A stretch of 64,000 bases of DNA from Geomicrobium sp. JCM 19038 (GTDB lineage Bacteria > Bacillota > Bacilli > Bacillales > Marinococcaceae), in assembly GCF_000698125.1 (NCBI RefSeq), contig NZ_BAXA01000002.1, positions 1-64,000 of the forward strand. Reading direction: 5' to 3'. The notes under the pieces were generated by a model. That model was not told the origin of the DNA. It did not search any database and worked only from the letters and a program-made list of their open reading frames with translations. Shown one piece after another: positions 34,168 to 44,767 of the stretch (the first letter of the stretch is position 1; every line of letters starts with the position of its first letter). The translations under genes were made by a program, and so were the position numbers.

Positions 34168-36047
34168 GTGGCTTTTGAACAACAATATGATGTTGTTGTC
34201 ATTGGTGCAGGGCATGCCGGCGTTGAAGCTGGACTTGCAGCTGCTCGAATGGGTGCATCAACATTAATGTTAACGTTAAACTTAGATGCAGTCGCTTATA
34301 TGCCATGTAACCCGTCAGTCGGAGGACCTGCTAAGGCATCGTCGTTCGCGAGATTGATGCTCTCGGTGGTGAAATGGCTAGAAATATTGATAAAACACAC
34401 ATTCAAATGAGAATGTTAAATACCGGTAAGGGTCCTGCCGTACGCGCTCTGCGTGCACAAGCAGATAAATTTGAGTATCAGCACGAAATGAAGAATACTC
34501 TTGAAAACACAGAGAATTTAACGCTCCGTCAAGGGCTTGTTGAGCGTCTTATTGTTGAAGATGGTGAATGTAAAGGGGTCGTCACGAACACAGGCGCCCA
34601 TTACCTTGCGAAGTCGGTCATCGTAACGACAGGAACGTATTTACGAGGCAAAATCATTATCGGGGACCTTGCGTATGAAAGCGGACCGAATAATATGCAA
34701 CCGTCGATTCAACTATCCTATCACTTGCAGGAACTAGGGTTTGATATGGTTCGATTTAAGACGGGGACGCCACCACGAATCAACGGTGATACGATTGATT
34801 ACTCGATGACTGAGATTCAACCTGGAGATAATGTTCCACGGGCATTTTCGTATGAGACGACAAAGTATATTACCGATCAATTGCCTTGTTGGCTTACGTA
34901 TACGAACTTAACGACGCACGGATTAATTAATGACAACCTGACTCGTTCACCGATGTACTCAGGAATGATTGAAGGGACAGGACCAAGATATTGTCCATCC
35001 ATTGAAGATAAGATCGTTCGTTTCCATGATAAAGATAAGCATCAAATCTTTTTAGAGCCAGAAGGCAGGAATACGAATGAAGTCTATGTACAAGGGTTAT
35101 CAACATCGTTACCTGAAGATGTGCAATATGACATGTTGAAGACGATTAAGGGACTTGAAAATGCGCGGTTAATGCGACCGGGATATGCAATTGAGTACGA
35201 TGCAATTGTCCCAACACAATTGTGGCCAACACTTGAGACGAAAAAAATTAGTGGCCTGTTTACAGCGGGTCAAATTAACGGAACATCTGGCTATGAAGAA
35301 GCTGCAGGTCAAGGATTAATGGCAGGAATTAATGCAACAAGACGTGTGCAAGATAAAGAAGGAATTATTTTAGGTCGCTCAGATGCCTATATTGGCGTGT
35401 TAATTGATGATCTCGTTACAAAAGGAACGAATGAACCATACCGTTTGTTAACGTCAAGAGCAGAGTATCGTTTGTTGCTACGACATGATAATGCTGACTT
35501 ACGATTAACAGATGTTGGCCATGAAATTGGATTAATCTCCGATGAGCGTTTTGAGCGTCTACAAAACAAAAAAGAACAGATTGCAAATGAACGCAAACGA
35601 CTGTCAAAAACGATTATTAAGCCGAGTGAAAAAGTTGAAGTTGTTCTTCAAAATAAAGGTTCGACAACGATGAAAGAAGCATTATCTGCAGATCATCTGT
35701 TGAAGCGACCACAACTTGCTTATGAAGATATTGAAGCGATTCTCGGAGTTGATGAAATTCTTGATGCAGACGTGAAAGAACAAGTAGAAATTCAAACGAA
35801 GTATGAAGGCTATATTAAGAAGCAACTCGAACAAGTGGATCGTCTTAAAAAGATGGAACGTAAGCGAATCCCTGAGTGGATTGATTATGATGACATTCAA
35901 GGGATTGCAATGGAAGCTCGTCAAAAGCTTAAAGAAGTACGCCCATTATCAGTCGGTCAAGCGTCTCGTGTTTCAGGTGTAAACCCTGCTGATATTTCAA
36001 TTTTACTCGTTTATTTAGAGCAAGGAAGGCAAAAGCGCACGTCGTAA
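34168..36047 (+). CDS. mnmG: tRNA uridine-5-carboxymethylaminomethyl modification enzyme MnmG (frameshifted)
   Basis: FAD enzyme and partner of MnmE. The N-terminal dinucleotide motif [21 protein letters not shown] and the [13 protein letters not shown] loop are followed by a frame break near 34336. Restoring one G (AAGGCATC to AAGGGCATC) gives the normal [20 protein letters not shown] and about 626 residues in all. The C-terminal helical domain ([20 protein letters not shown]) is complete. GTG 34168 follows AAGGAGG. Probable sequencing deletion. Confidence 0.95.
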
Positions 36048-36052
36048 TTACG

Positions 36053-36084
36053 AGGCAGGCTGTATTGAACGGCCTGCCTGTTTT
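36053..36084 (+). terminator. Terminator-like hairpin between mnmG and rsmG
   Basis: AGGCAGGC pairs perfectly with GCCTGCCT and TTTT follows. rsmG starts 20 bases later, so it may be partial. Confidence 0.65.
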
Positions 36085-36104
36085 GCCTAAAAAGGAGGAT
36101 GTTT

Positions 36105-36818
36105 ATGAATCAGTGGAAAAAATGGTTGAAAGAACTTAATCTGACGCTTTCAAAAGAACAAGAACAGCAATTTGAAACTTATGCTCATGAGCTCGTCGAG
36201 TACAATAAAAACGTTAATTTAACGCGAATTACCGATAAAGATGAGATTTATGAAAAGCATTTTTACGATTCACTGTTAGCAAGTCAATGTTATGAATTTG
36301 ACCAAGTTGAAACGATGATTGATGTTGGTGGTGGAGCAGGATTTCCAGGGATGCCTTTAAAGATTGCTTACCCAAACATTAAGCTCACTGTACTTGATTC
36401 GTCTAAAAAGCGTATCCAATTTCTAGAGCATTTAGCTGACGTATTGAACATAGACGGTGTTTCATTTGTTCACGCAAGGGCAGAAGATGGTGCAAGAGAC
36501 GTTAACCATCGAGACCAGTATGACGTTGCAATTGCCCGTGCAGTTGCTCGGATGCCAGTGCTTGCAGAATATTGTCTACCCTTCGTTAAACCACAAGGTG
36601 TTTGGGTTGCATTAAAAGGAAAAAGTGGTGAAGAAGAAGCTGAGGAAGCACAAGAGGCGATTCGTTTATTACAAGGAAGTGTCACGGACCACCATTACTT
36701 TGAATTGCCTTCAGAATCTAGCGAACGAAGAATATATGTCGTTGGAAAAAAAGACGTAACTCCAAGAACCTATCCGCGTAAAGCCGGCACAATTACAAAA
36801 AAACCTCTTGGATTGTAA
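36105..36818 (+). CDS. rsmG: 16S rRNA (guanine527-N7)-methyltransferase RsmG
   Basis: 237 residues. The SAM motif is MIDVGGGAGFPGMPLKI, one residue unlike the more usual GSGAGFPG, followed by LTVLDSSKKRIQFLEHL and the IARAVARMPVLAEYC segment. It methylates G527 of 16S rRNA, whose loss gives low-level streptomycin resistance in other bacteria. ATG 36105 is chosen; ATG 36099 overlaps the AAGGAGG site. Confidence 0.96.
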   Translation: MNQWKKWLKELNLTLSKEQEQQFETYAHELVEYNKNVNLTRITDKDEIYEKHFYDSLLASQCYEFDQVETMIDVGGGAGFPGMPLKIAYPNIKLTVLDSSKKRIQFLEHLADVLNIDGVSFVHARAEDGARDVNHRDQYDVAIARAVARMPVLAEYCLPFVKPQGVWVALKGKSGEEEAEEAQEAIRLLQGSVTDHHYFELPSESSERRIYVVGKKDVTPRTYPRKAGTITKKPLGL

Positions 36819-36898
36819 TCAGTTCGACACAAAACGTGTGAACAATTTGAGTTTGCATGGTAAAATGAAATGAGATGAACAGCGTGAGGGGGGAGACG

Positions 36899-37771
36899 GT
36901 GAAAAGTTCTATTCAGCGTTTTTTCGGTTTTGGTGAAGAGTCTAAAAGCAGCGAAATAGAAATAAAGGATGAGAAAGGGCACCATGAAGAGGTCCGTCTT
37001 ATTCCAGTCACTGATATCGTACCGAATCCGTTCCAACCTCGTACGATTTTTTCTGACGAGAAGATTGAAGAGCTTGCAAGAACGATCCATACCCATGGAA
37101 TCTTGCAACCAATTGTTGTGCGAGAGCGAGAGGGCAAGTTTGAACTCATTGCCGGTGAAAGACGTTGGCGTGCAGTACAATCATTAGAATGGACCGAGAT
37201 TCCGGCACTCGTTAAAGAGTTTAACGATGCACAGACGGCATCACTTGCCTTAATTGAGAACTTGCAGCGTGAAGAATTAACCGTCATTGAAGAAGCGAGA
37301 GCATATAAACAATTAATTGATTGGCATTCGCTTACTCAAGAAAGCCTTGCCCAACGATTAGGGAAAGGTCAATCAACGATTGCGAATAAATTGCGACTGT
37401 TGTCGTTGCCAGAATCTGTACAACAAGCACTATTAAACCGTCAGATTAGTGAGCGCCATGCCCGGGCATTGATCCGTTTAAAAGAAGATCCTGTTCTTCA
37501 AGAACAATTGCTTCAAGAAGTTGTGGAGCATGGTTACAATGTGAAACAAACGGAAGAGGCAGCGGTTCGGTTACTTGAAGCAAAAGAACCTTCGGACGAG
37601 CCTAAGAAAAAACGCGCCCGAAAGCAACATTTTCCTAAAGACATGAGAATTGCTATGAATACGATTCGTGAGTCACTTTCAATGGTTGAGAAATCAGGAA
37701 TGAATGTTGATAGTTCCGAAGAGGAACACGATGAATATTATCAATTTACGATCAGAATTCCCAAGAAGTAA
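36899..37771 (+). CDS. noc: Nucleoid occlusion protein Noc
   Basis: About 290 residues, a ParB paralogue. The N-terminal amphipathic membrane-targeting helix starts [12 protein letters not shown]. The CTP-binding ParB domain has the motifs GERRWRAVQ and [14 protein letters not shown], followed by a helix-turn-helix ([19 protein letters not shown]). It blocks division over the chromosome by binding ATTTCCCGGGAAAT-type sites. GTG 36899 is preferred, just after GGGGGGAG. Its place before soj-spo0J separates it from Spo0J. Confidence 0.94.
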   Translation: MKSSIQRFFGFGEESKSSEIEIKDEKGHHEEVRLIPVTDIVPNPFQPRTIFSDEKIEELARTIHTHGILQPIVVREREGKFELIAGERRWRAVQSLEWTEIPALVKEFNDAQTASLALIENLQREELTVIEEARAYKQLIDWHSLTQESLAQRLGKGQSTIANKLRLLSLPESVQQALLNRQISERHARALIRLKEDPVLQEQLLQEVVEHGYNVKQTEEAAVRLLEAKEPSDEPKKKRARKQHFPKDMRIAMNTIRESLSMVEKSGMNVDSSEEEHDEYYQFTIRIPKK

Positions 37772-37882
37772 TCTATCATTATCTGTAATGGTAGGTTGCT
37801 TTTTTATTCGGTTTCTTGCGCTTTTCTTGTTCAATGCTAGAATAAAAGAAAATGATCTCTTTTGTGGAGGGTGGTGGGCAGT

Positions 37883-38640
37883 TTGGCGAAGGTAATTGCG
37901 ATTGCGAACAAGGCGGTGTTGGTAAGACAACAAGCTCGGTTAATCTGAGTGCTTGCCTTGCTTATATAGGAAAGCGTGTACTTCTCGTCGATATTGATCC
38001 TCAAGGAAATGCGACGAGTGGAACTGGGATTGAAAAAGGCGACCTTGATTATTGTGTCTACAATTTACTAGTAGACGATCATGATGTACAAACGCTCATT
38101 CACCCGACAGTCGTTGAGAATTTATTCGTTATTCCTGCAACGATTCAGCTGTCCGGCGCTGAAATTGAACTTGTTCCGACAATTTCTCGAGAAGTTCGTT
38201 TGAAAAAGGGGTTAGCTCCTATTGCGAACCAATTTGATTATATTATTGTTGATTGCCCACCATCATTAGGATTATTAACCATTAACGCATTGACCGCAGC
38301 TGATGCAGTACTTATTCCTGTGCAGTGTGAGTACTACGCTTTGGAAGGTTTAAGTCAGTTATTAAACACGGTACGTCTCGTACAAAAGCATTTAAATTCT
38401 TCACTAGAAATTGAAGGCGTACTACTAACAATGCTTGATGCGAGAACGAATCTTGGCTTACAAGTGATTGAAGAAGTAAAGAAATACTTTCAAGATAAGG
38501 TGTTTAAGACGATTGTGCCAAGAACGGTACGCTTAGGCGAAGCACCAAGTCACGGAATGCCAATTATATTATATGATCCGAAGTCACGTGGAGCCGATGT
38601 TTATTTAGAACTTGCAAAGGAAGTGGTTACAGGTGCCTAA
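37883..38640 (+). CDS. soj: Chromosome partition ATPase Soj (ParA) (frameshift at P-loop)
   Basis: The expected start is TTG 37883 (LAKVIAIAN...), behind GGAGG. The frame is lost near 37910, exactly where the NQKGGVGKTT loop should be: four bases appear to be missing, so the first lysine of the deviant Walker A is not encoded, while GGVGKTTSSVNLSACLAYIG continues in the next frame. The rest is complete: VLLVDIDPQGNATSG, DYIIVDCPPSLG and RLGEAPSHGMPIILYDP, about 253 residues once repaired. Soj acts with Spo0J in origin segregation and controls DnaA. Confidence 0.93.
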
Positions 38641-39490
38641 AGGTTTGGGACGAGGTTTGCAGGCTCTTTTTCCGAATGAAGAACAAGACGTCGATCTTGA
38701 ACAAGTACAACGTGTACCGATTAAGGAGTTACGAGCAAACCCTTATCAACCACGGTCGTCTTTTCATGATGAAACGATTGAAGAATTGTCCCAATCGATT
38801 CGAGAGCATGGCATTGTTCAACCATTAATCGTCCGACAAGGTATTAAAGGATATGACATCGTTGCAGGAGAACGACGATTTCGAGCGGCAAAACGCTTGG
38901 ACATGCAACATGTTCCTGTCATCGTTAAGGAATTAAGCGATGAAGACATGATGGAAATTGCGCTGATTGAGAACTTACAACGAGAAGATCTTAATCCTTT
39001 AGAAGAAGCCATTGCTTATAAGAAGCTAATTGAGCAACTTGGCATGACGCAAGAGAAGTTAGGGCAAAGAGTCGGGAAAAGTCGTCCTTACATTGCGAAC
39101 CATATGCGCTTGCTTCAACTTCCAAATGGTGTGCAAGAACTCATACGTGAACGTAAGCTTTCCATGGGACATGGTCGAGCTTTGCTCGGAATGAATCTTA
39201 AAGAGCACATTCAAGAAGCGGCAGCGATCGTTATACGAGATGAGTTAAATGTTCGAAATACGGAAAAGCTTGTTCAAGAATTTAACGAACGTGGTACGAT
39301 AAATAAATCCCCTGAAAAAGAACAAAAGAAGCCGTTTCATATTGAGAAAACGGAACGTGAGTTACAAACGTACTTTGGAACGTCTGTTTCGATTAAAAAG
39401 GGGAAACATAAAGGAAAAATAGAAATCGAATTTCTCACTGACGATGATTTGTCGAGAATTCTTTCGTTACTCGGTGAGGAAACTGATTAG
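38633..39490 (+). CDS. spo0J: Chromosome partition protein Spo0J (ParB)
   Basis: 285 residues from GTG 38633, overlapping the soj stop. MPKGLGRGLQALFP is the Soj-stimulating N-terminus. The CTPase motifs are GERRFRAAKR and ENLQREDLNPLEEA; the HTH is KLGQRVGKSRPYIANHMRLL; the C-terminal dimer domain ends LSRILSLLGEE. It clamps on parS sites and loads SMC. No perfect parS lies within the gene; the only near match I see is at 55869. Confidence 0.96.
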   Translation: MPKGLGRGLQALFPNEEQDVDLEQVQRVPIKELRANPYQPRSSFHDETIEELSQSIREHGIVQPLIVRQGIKGYDIVAGERRFRAAKRLDMQHVPVIVKELSDEDMMEIALIENLQREDLNPLEEAIAYKKLIEQLGMTQEKLGQRVGKSRPYIANHMRLLQLPNGVQELIRERKLSMGHGRALLGMNLKEHIQEAAAIVIRDELNVRNTEKLVQEFNERGTINKSPEKEQKKPFHIEKTERELQTYFGTSVSIKKGKHKGKIEIEFLTDDDLSRILSLLGEETD

Positions 39491-39521
39491 CCATCGATCT
39501 CGATGGTTTCTTTTTTTTTTT
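39490..39521 (+). terminator. Terminator of noc-soj-spo0J
   Basis: GCCATCGA pairs with TCGATGGT across two bases and a ten-T run follows. Confidence 0.82.
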
Positions 39522-39538
39522 AGAATGGAGAACAGAGT

Positions 39539-40243
39539 ATGGTACTTATTGGGACGTTAGTAAACGGTGCAGCCATCTTAGTCGGTTCACTAATCGGGTT
39601 AATGTTAAAGAAAATCCCAGAGCGCATGAAGACAATTGTCATGCAAGCGCTCGGTTTGGCCATTGTTATACTTGGCATTTCGATGGCTCTTGAAGGCGAG
39701 CAATTTCTAATTACGGTCGGTTGCTTAGTCATCGGTGCAATATTAGGGGAGTGGTGGCAGATTGAGCAACGTCTCAATGATGCTGGAGATTGGATTGAAC
39801 GAAAAGTCGGTCCAAAAGGCGGGGAGTCACAGTTTGCTAAAGGATTTGTAACTGCATCTCTCGTCTACGTCGTTGGAGCCATGGCCGTTCTTGGGGCACT
39901 CGATAGTGGATTGCGCTTAGATCATAGTTTACTTTATACAAAGGCGATGCTAGATGGTTTTACAGCGGTGCTCTTTTCTTCAATCTTTGGGATCGGTGTC
40001 CTCTTCTCACTCGTGCCGGTTGTCATGTATCAGGGGGGGATTGCATTGTTAGCCGGTCAAATTGATCGTGTCGTTCCTGCTGAAATGCTTGATCATTTTA
40101 TTCTTGAAATGACGGCTGTTGGCGGCATTATGATTATTGCAATCGGGCTTAGAATTCTAGGTTTACTTCATATTAAGGTTGCGAATTTACTGCCAGCGTT
40201 GCCGATTGTTTTTCTCTGTGTTGCGGTGTTGTATTACGTATAA
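39539..40243 (+). CDS. DUF554 family membrane protein
   Basis: 234 residues with about seven hydrophobic segments. The start LIGTLVNGAAILVGSLIGL and the ALGLAIVILGISMALEG region are the DUF554 (YdfK/YqgA type) pattern. Function is unknown in this family. The ATG at 39539 has only a weak GGAGAACAG before it. It replaces the usual gene order after spo0J. Confidence 0.82.
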   Translation: MVLIGTLVNGAAILVGSLIGLMLKKIPERMKTIVMQALGLAIVILGISMALEGEQFLITVGCLVIGAILGEWWQIEQRLNDAGDWIERKVGPKGGESQFAKGFVTASLVYVVGAMAVLGALDSGLRLDHSLLYTKAMLDGFTAVLFSSIFGIGVLFSLVPVVMYQGGIALLAGQIDRVVPAEMLDHFILEMTAVGGIMIIAIGLRILGLLHIKVANLLPALPIVFLCVAVLYYV

Positions 40244-40267
40244 AAATCATTTTGGTTTACCTGGTCA

Positions 40268-40296
40268 TTACAAAAGATTCCTTTTAGGAATCTTTT
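40268..40296. terminator. Hairpin after DUF554 gene
   Basis: CAAAAGATTCC pairs with GGAATCTTTTG across four T. A second stem with a T-rich tail lies at about 40402-40425. Both fall in the 228-base gap before the next gene. Confidence 0.6.
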
Positions 40297-40471
40297 GTCG
40301 CAACTGTGATGGAATACCCGTATTGAAGATTACTACAATGAGGCGTATACTAATAAATAGAATGACTGAGTGTTTTGATTGCAAGAAGGTTTTTTGAACG
40401 GATAGCTCTCTTTTGGAGAGTTATTTTATTTTTGTTTTATAGCAAGGGGAAGAGAGAAAGAAGGATTAGTT

Positions 40472-41155
40472 ATGGGGAAACTCATCGCAGATTATTCGAT
40501 GTATGGGAGAACATATTTTTTTAAACGTCTCGGTTTATTTTTGGCAGGGCTACTTGTGATGGCACTTGGAGGCAGTTTGATGATCCAATCATCCATGGGG
40601 ACAGCTACGTGGGACGTGTTACACATTGGACTTACGAACTTAACGCCACTTAGTATTGGTGCTTGGGTTCAAATCATTGGAATTATTATGATTGCGATTG
40701 CTTGTTGGATGGAACGGGAGTGGCCACAAGTCGGAAGTATTTTAAATATTATTCTAGTCGGACTTTTTCTTGATATGTGGCTGTTATTGCCAATTGCTGA
40801 GTGGATGAGTGCAACTTGGCAGCTTGTCATTTTGTTATTTATCGGTATTGTGTTGATCGGGCTAGGATCAGGAATGTATGTGTCAACGCGTCTTGGTGCG
40901 GGTCCTCGTGACGGTGTGACGCTAGCGGTTGCGAAACGTTCAGGTTGGTCGATCCGCTCCGTACGAACAATATTGGAAGGTTGTGCCCTCCTTCTCGGTT
41001 GGTTAATTGGTGGACCTGTTGCATTCGGTACATTTTTGTCGGTCTTTCTAATTGGTCCAGTTATGCAATCGTCATTATTTTTTTGGCGAAAGCAAGTGGC
41101 AGGTTGGCAAGATCATGCAACATCAATTCGACAGGAAGCTACACCAATTGCCTAA
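40472..41155 (+). CDS. YczE/YyaS/YitT-type membrane protein
   Basis: 227 residues with five to six membrane segments. The signature SMGTATWDVLHIGLTNLTPLS in the first half is repeated in type by STRLGAGPRDGVTLAVAKRSG in the second, as in the YczE family, whose members are sometimes next to antibiotic synthesis genes. No catalytic site is visible and the role is unknown. GGGGAAGAGAGAAAGAAGG lies upstream of the ATG. Confidence 0.8.
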   Translation: MGKLIADYSMYGRTYFFKRLGLFLAGLLVMALGGSLMIQSSMGTATWDVLHIGLTNLTPLSIGAWVQIIGIIMIAIACWMEREWPQVGSILNIILVGLFLDMWLLLPIAEWMSATWQLVILLFIGIVLIGLGSGMYVSTRLGAGPRDGVTLAVAKRSGWSIRSVRTILEGCALLLGWLIGGPVAFGTFLSVFLIGPVMQSSLFFWRKQVAGWQDHATSIRQEATPIA

Positions 41156-41289
41156 CGACTACATGATTCGTGTAGTTGTTATCTTTATTGAAAGCGTTAA
41201 CAACACTATCCTTACGGTAAAAAGGATGATAAACTAATAAAGATGATTAAAATAATCTTACTTTTCGTAACTTTGGGAGTGATTGGGGA

Positions 41290-42659
41290 ATGGCGCATAA
41301 AGCATTGCACACTGACAAAGATTTGTTGAAGAAAGATCAAAAGCATTTTCTACATCCGACTTCGAATCCGAAACAACAAGCGAAATCTGGGGCATCGATT
41401 GTTTTGCGTCGTGGTCAAGGCATTTACCTTGAGGATATTGAAGGCAAGCGTTACATCGACGGGCTTTCAAGCTTGTGGAATGTTAACGTTGGACATGGGA
41501 ATAAGGAATTGGCACAAACAGCTTTTGAACAAATGGAAACACTCGCTTATACATCATCGTTCAAAGGTTACTCAAATCCTTCAGCAATTAACCTTTCTGA
41601 GAAGTTAGCAGAAGTTGCACCAAACGGATTAAATTCGGTGTTCTTTACTTCTGGGGGCTCAGAATCAAATGATACAGCATTTAAACTTTCCCGTTTCTAC
41701 TGGGAACAAGTTGGCAAACCAGAAAAGAAAAAAATAATCGCCTTAGAACGCTCCTATCATGGTGTGACGATTGGTGCGCAGTCGGCGACGCATTTACCTG
41801 CGTTTCATGCATTTTCAGGGTCTCACATGAATGATGTGTATCATGCAGTGCCACACCTTACGGATTGTGAGCGAGGCAACAAAGATGCGGATCATTATGA
41901 GCGAAGCATTCGAGGTGTTATCGAACGTGAAGGAAAAGACACCGTTGCTGCCGTAATTATTGAACCGATCCAAGGTGCTGGAGGTATTTACGTGCCACCT
42001 TCTGGTTATTTGGAAGCAGTGCGTAAGCTTTGTAATGAGTTTGATATTCATTTTATTGCCGATGAAGTGATTTGTGGTTTCGGACGTACTGGAAGCATGT
42101 TTGCTGTCGAGCATTGGGATGTTGTTCCTGATTTCATGTCAGTTGCTAAAGGCATTACAAGCGGTTATGCTCAGCTTGGTGGTGTCTTAATTCACGACAA
42201 AATTCGCAAAGTGATTAATGATTTTGATGGCGTACTGGCACATGGATTTACGTATAGCGGTCATGCAATGGCTTGTGCAGTAGGCCTTAAAAACATCGAA
42301 ATTATTGAACGCGACGGACTTGTTGATCGTGCGAAAGAGATGGGCGAGTATTTCGGTGATCGTTTAGAAGAATTAGTCACTAAACATACATCTGTCGGTC
42401 TTACGAGAGGGATGGGTCTTCTACGTTCAATTGAACTGTTCAAAGATTCGAAGTCATTTGAGCGCTTTGACCCTCAAGATAATGCAGCTGAGAAATTGTA
42501 CCAACATTGCTTCGATCGAGGCCTGCTCGTTCGAACCTCTGGAGGGAACGGCATTAACATTATCCCGTTAGCTCCACCATTAATCATTACTCAGCCTGAA
42601 ATTGATGACTGATAGAACGCTTTAGCGCAGGCATTACAGCGTTTGAAGCTGAGCTTTAA
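41290..42659 (+). CDS. Class III aminotransferase, omega-amino acid type (frameshift at 3' end)
   Basis: PLP enzyme of the beta-alanine/omega-amino acid:pyruvate group. Motifs: SGGSESNDTAFKLSR (phosphate site), ERSYHGVTIG, IADEVICGFGRTG (Asp to the pyridine nitrogen), and the Schiff-base lysine in MSVAKGITSGYAQLG. The frame ends early at 42612; adding one base near 42608 gives DELIERFSAGITAFEAEL and a stop at 42659, about 456 residues in all. Substrate cannot be told. PanD makes beta-alanine elsewhere in the window, but a link is only speculative. Confidence 0.88.
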
Positions 42660-42667
42660 GAGTAAGT

Positions 42668-42697
42668 AAACGCCTCAACATTGAATGTTGAGCGTTT
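42668..42697. terminator. Bidirectional terminator between aminotransferase and yyaC
   Basis: AAACGC-CTCAACATT pairs with AATGTTGAG-CGTTT, with T runs on both strands, between convergent genes. Confidence 0.75.
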
Positions 42698-43341
42698 TAG
42701 TGTTGGTTTGTGCTTGATGTTAATAACTGTGAAGCTTCTGTAGTAAAGACGGTACGTGTTGGTCTTGTCGTGTGGGTATGGAGAAGTCTGTCCATCGTAA
42801 GCAACGCATTGGCAGCCCATTCGGCCATCTGCATCACAAAGTACAATCGAGTATTCTGTAGCGTTACATGTTCCATCATACCGCTTACATTGACTGTCCC
42901 CGTCATATGCATATCACCCGCTTCAGGTAGACGTTTGTGTACTGCACTACCGGGATGAAGCGGACCAGAAGCAAACGTAACCCGTCCGACGTTTTCTGCT
43001 CTTCCCATGCTCGCATCGATCGCAATGAGCAAAGCAAGAGGGTGTTTTTTTTCGATGTCTTCAAGGGTTTCTTTAAGGTTTAGCGCATGAACAGGATTTT
43101 CTAGTGTCCCGTATACGTGCATACGTCGTTCGCTGTTCTCTTTAATAATTGTGCCAACTAGAGGTCCGAACGCATCTCCTGTGGAACGATCAGTACCAAT
43201 ACAAAGAAGGACAATCGTATGTCGTTTTGTAGAGCATAGAATTTCCTCACACATCAGATGTGCCAATGAATCACTAGACGGATGCTCTTCAAAGTAAAAT
43301 GGATAAGAAAACATCTTTTCTTTAAAAAATGATAGCTTCAT
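42697..43341 (-). CDS. yyaC: Sporulation protein YyaC (GPR-like protease fold)
   Basis: About 214 residues. The pattern VLLCIGTDRSTGDAFGPLVG followed by DASMGRAENVGRV and the GTVNVSGMMEHVTLQNTR segment is typical of YyaC, related in fold to the spore protease GPR. The function is not well defined. ATG 43341 has GAGG seven bases upstream. It lies close to spo0J in B. subtilis too; here several genes separate them. Confidence 0.9.
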   Translation of the reverse strand: MKLSFFKEKMFSYPFYFEEHPSSDSLAHLMCEEILCSTKRHTIVLLCIGTDRSTGDAFGPLVGTIIKENSERRMHVYGTLENPVHALNLKETLEDIEKKHPLALLIAIDASMGRAENVGRVTFASGPLHPGSAVHKRLPEAGDMHMTGTVNVSGMMEHVTLQNTRLYFVMQMAEWAANALLTMDRLLHTHTTRPTRTVFTTEASQLLTSSTNQH

Positions 43342-43431
43342 GGACATACCTCTTTCTCCCAAAACATACTAGTCCCAGTATAGGAACTTTTTTCAAAGAC
43401 TATACAACGGGTTGAATAAGGGGAGAATAGT

Positions 43432-44457
43432 ATGATCGGTCGTGGAATAAAGTGGATGCTTTTATTAACAGGAACGATGATCGGTGCAGGGTACGCTTCT
43501 GGTCGAGAAATATGGCAATTTTTCGGCGCAGATAGCGTCGTTGCAATCCTATTATTCAGCGGACTGTTCATGATCTGCTCGTATGTAATCTTAAAGCTAA
43601 GCATTTCTTTGAAAGCGGAAAACTACGTCGTTGTTTTAGAAGCATTGCTCGGAAAACGGCTTGCAAAAGCGTATGACAAGCTCATTATCTTGTATCTGTT
43701 CCTTACGACTGGAATTATGATCTCTGGTGGAGGTGCAACACTTCAGACGTTCGAACTTCCCTATTGGTTTGGAATTGGCCTCATGTGCATTTTACTTGTC
43801 ATATTGTTTATCTGGGACTTGGACGGGTTAACGTCTGTGAACAATTTTTTGACGCCAATGCTGATCATCTGCCTTGTTGTTATTTTGATTATCTTTCAAT
43901 CGACGAGCGAAGGCGGCTTTTCATTGGAATGGGGCGCACAAAGCAACTGGCCATCGGCTTTAACGTTTACAGCTCTTAATTTACTTCCCGTTGTCGCTGT
44001 ACTATCAGCGATTGGAACGAAGATTGAACATAAAGGTGAGGTATGGATTGCTACGATTGGTAGCGGTTTAATTTTAGGAGGAGTGTCATTAATTTATAAT
44101 CAATCGTTACTTAGGGTAGCGGATGATTTACTGCTATATGAAATTCCGTTATTCTCAATTTTAAGTTCCTATCCGTCGATTTTAATTTTTGCAATGACGA
44201 TCCTTTTATGGACAGCCATCTTCACAACGGCTGCTGCCAACATCTTAGGTTTAATTAGTCGCTTTAAAAATTTGTTTACTGCACCTGGGTGGCTGTTAAC
44301 GTTCGTCATTGTCACTGCTTTGATCCCGATGACAACGTTCGGATTCTCAACATTGGTTGGTTTTTTGTATCCTCTTTATGGGATGCTGAATTTATACTTG
44401 TTAGGCTCCGTTTTGCTCTTCCCTTTTCTCCAAGATGACCAACCGAAACTGCGCTAG
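43432..44457 (+). CDS. YkvI-type membrane transporter-like protein
   Basis: 341 residues and about ten membrane segments. The first helix with GTMIGAGYASGREIWQFF is the substrate-site pattern of LeuT-fold carriers and of the YkvI family. It is divergent from yyaC, with 90 bases between the starts. The substrate is unknown; AAGGGGAGAATAGT precedes the ATG. Confidence 0.82.
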   Translation: MIGRGIKWMLLLTGTMIGAGYASGREIWQFFGADSVVAILLFSGLFMICSYVILKLSISLKAENYVVVLEALLGKRLAKAYDKLIILYLFLTTGIMISGGGATLQTFELPYWFGIGLMCILLVILFIWDLDGLTSVNNFLTPMLIICLVVILIIFQSTSEGGFSLEWGAQSNWPSALTFTALNLLPVVAVLSAIGTKIEHKGEVWIATIGSGLILGGVSLIYNQSLLRVADDLLLYEIPLFSILSSYPSILIFAMTILLWTAIFTTAAANILGLISRFKNLFTAPGWLLTFVIVTALIPMTTFGFSTLVGFLYPLYGMLNLYLLGSVLLFPFLQDDQPKLR

Positions 44458-44556
44458 AACGAAGGTTACAAGTTATGGTATAATACGAAAGGCTTCCGAT
44501 CTTCGGAAGCTTTTCTATATGTATGTAATGATTCTTTAATAGAGGGGGCGAATGCC

Positions 44557-44751
44557 TTGACGGAGACTGATTTTCAACTGAAAGACATTGTGGAAATGAA
44601 AAAACCTCATCCGTGTGGGACGAACCGTTGGAAGATTATTCGTATGGGAATGGACATTCGCATTAAATGTGAAGGTTGTGATCATAGCGTCATGATCCCG
44701 AGAAAGACATTCGCCCGTAAAATGAAAAAGGTGCTTGAACGAGCAGAGTAA
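44557..44751 (+). CDS. yyzM: DUF951 family protein YyzM
   Basis: 64 residues. LKDIVEMKKPHPCGTNRWKIIRMGMDIRIKCEGCDHSVMIPR is the DUF951 pattern (quoted here in pieces: LKDIVEMKKPHPCG, RIKCEGCDHSVMIPR), with three cysteines that could bind a metal. The start is TTG 44557 after GAGGGGG. It lies 16 bases before ychF, its usual neighbour in bacilli. Function unknown. Confidence 0.88.
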   Translation: MTETDFQLKDIVEMKKPHPCGTNRWKIIRMGMDIRIKCEGCDHSVMIPRKTFARKMKKVLERAE

Positions 44752-44767
44752 AGGAAGTGACTATACG

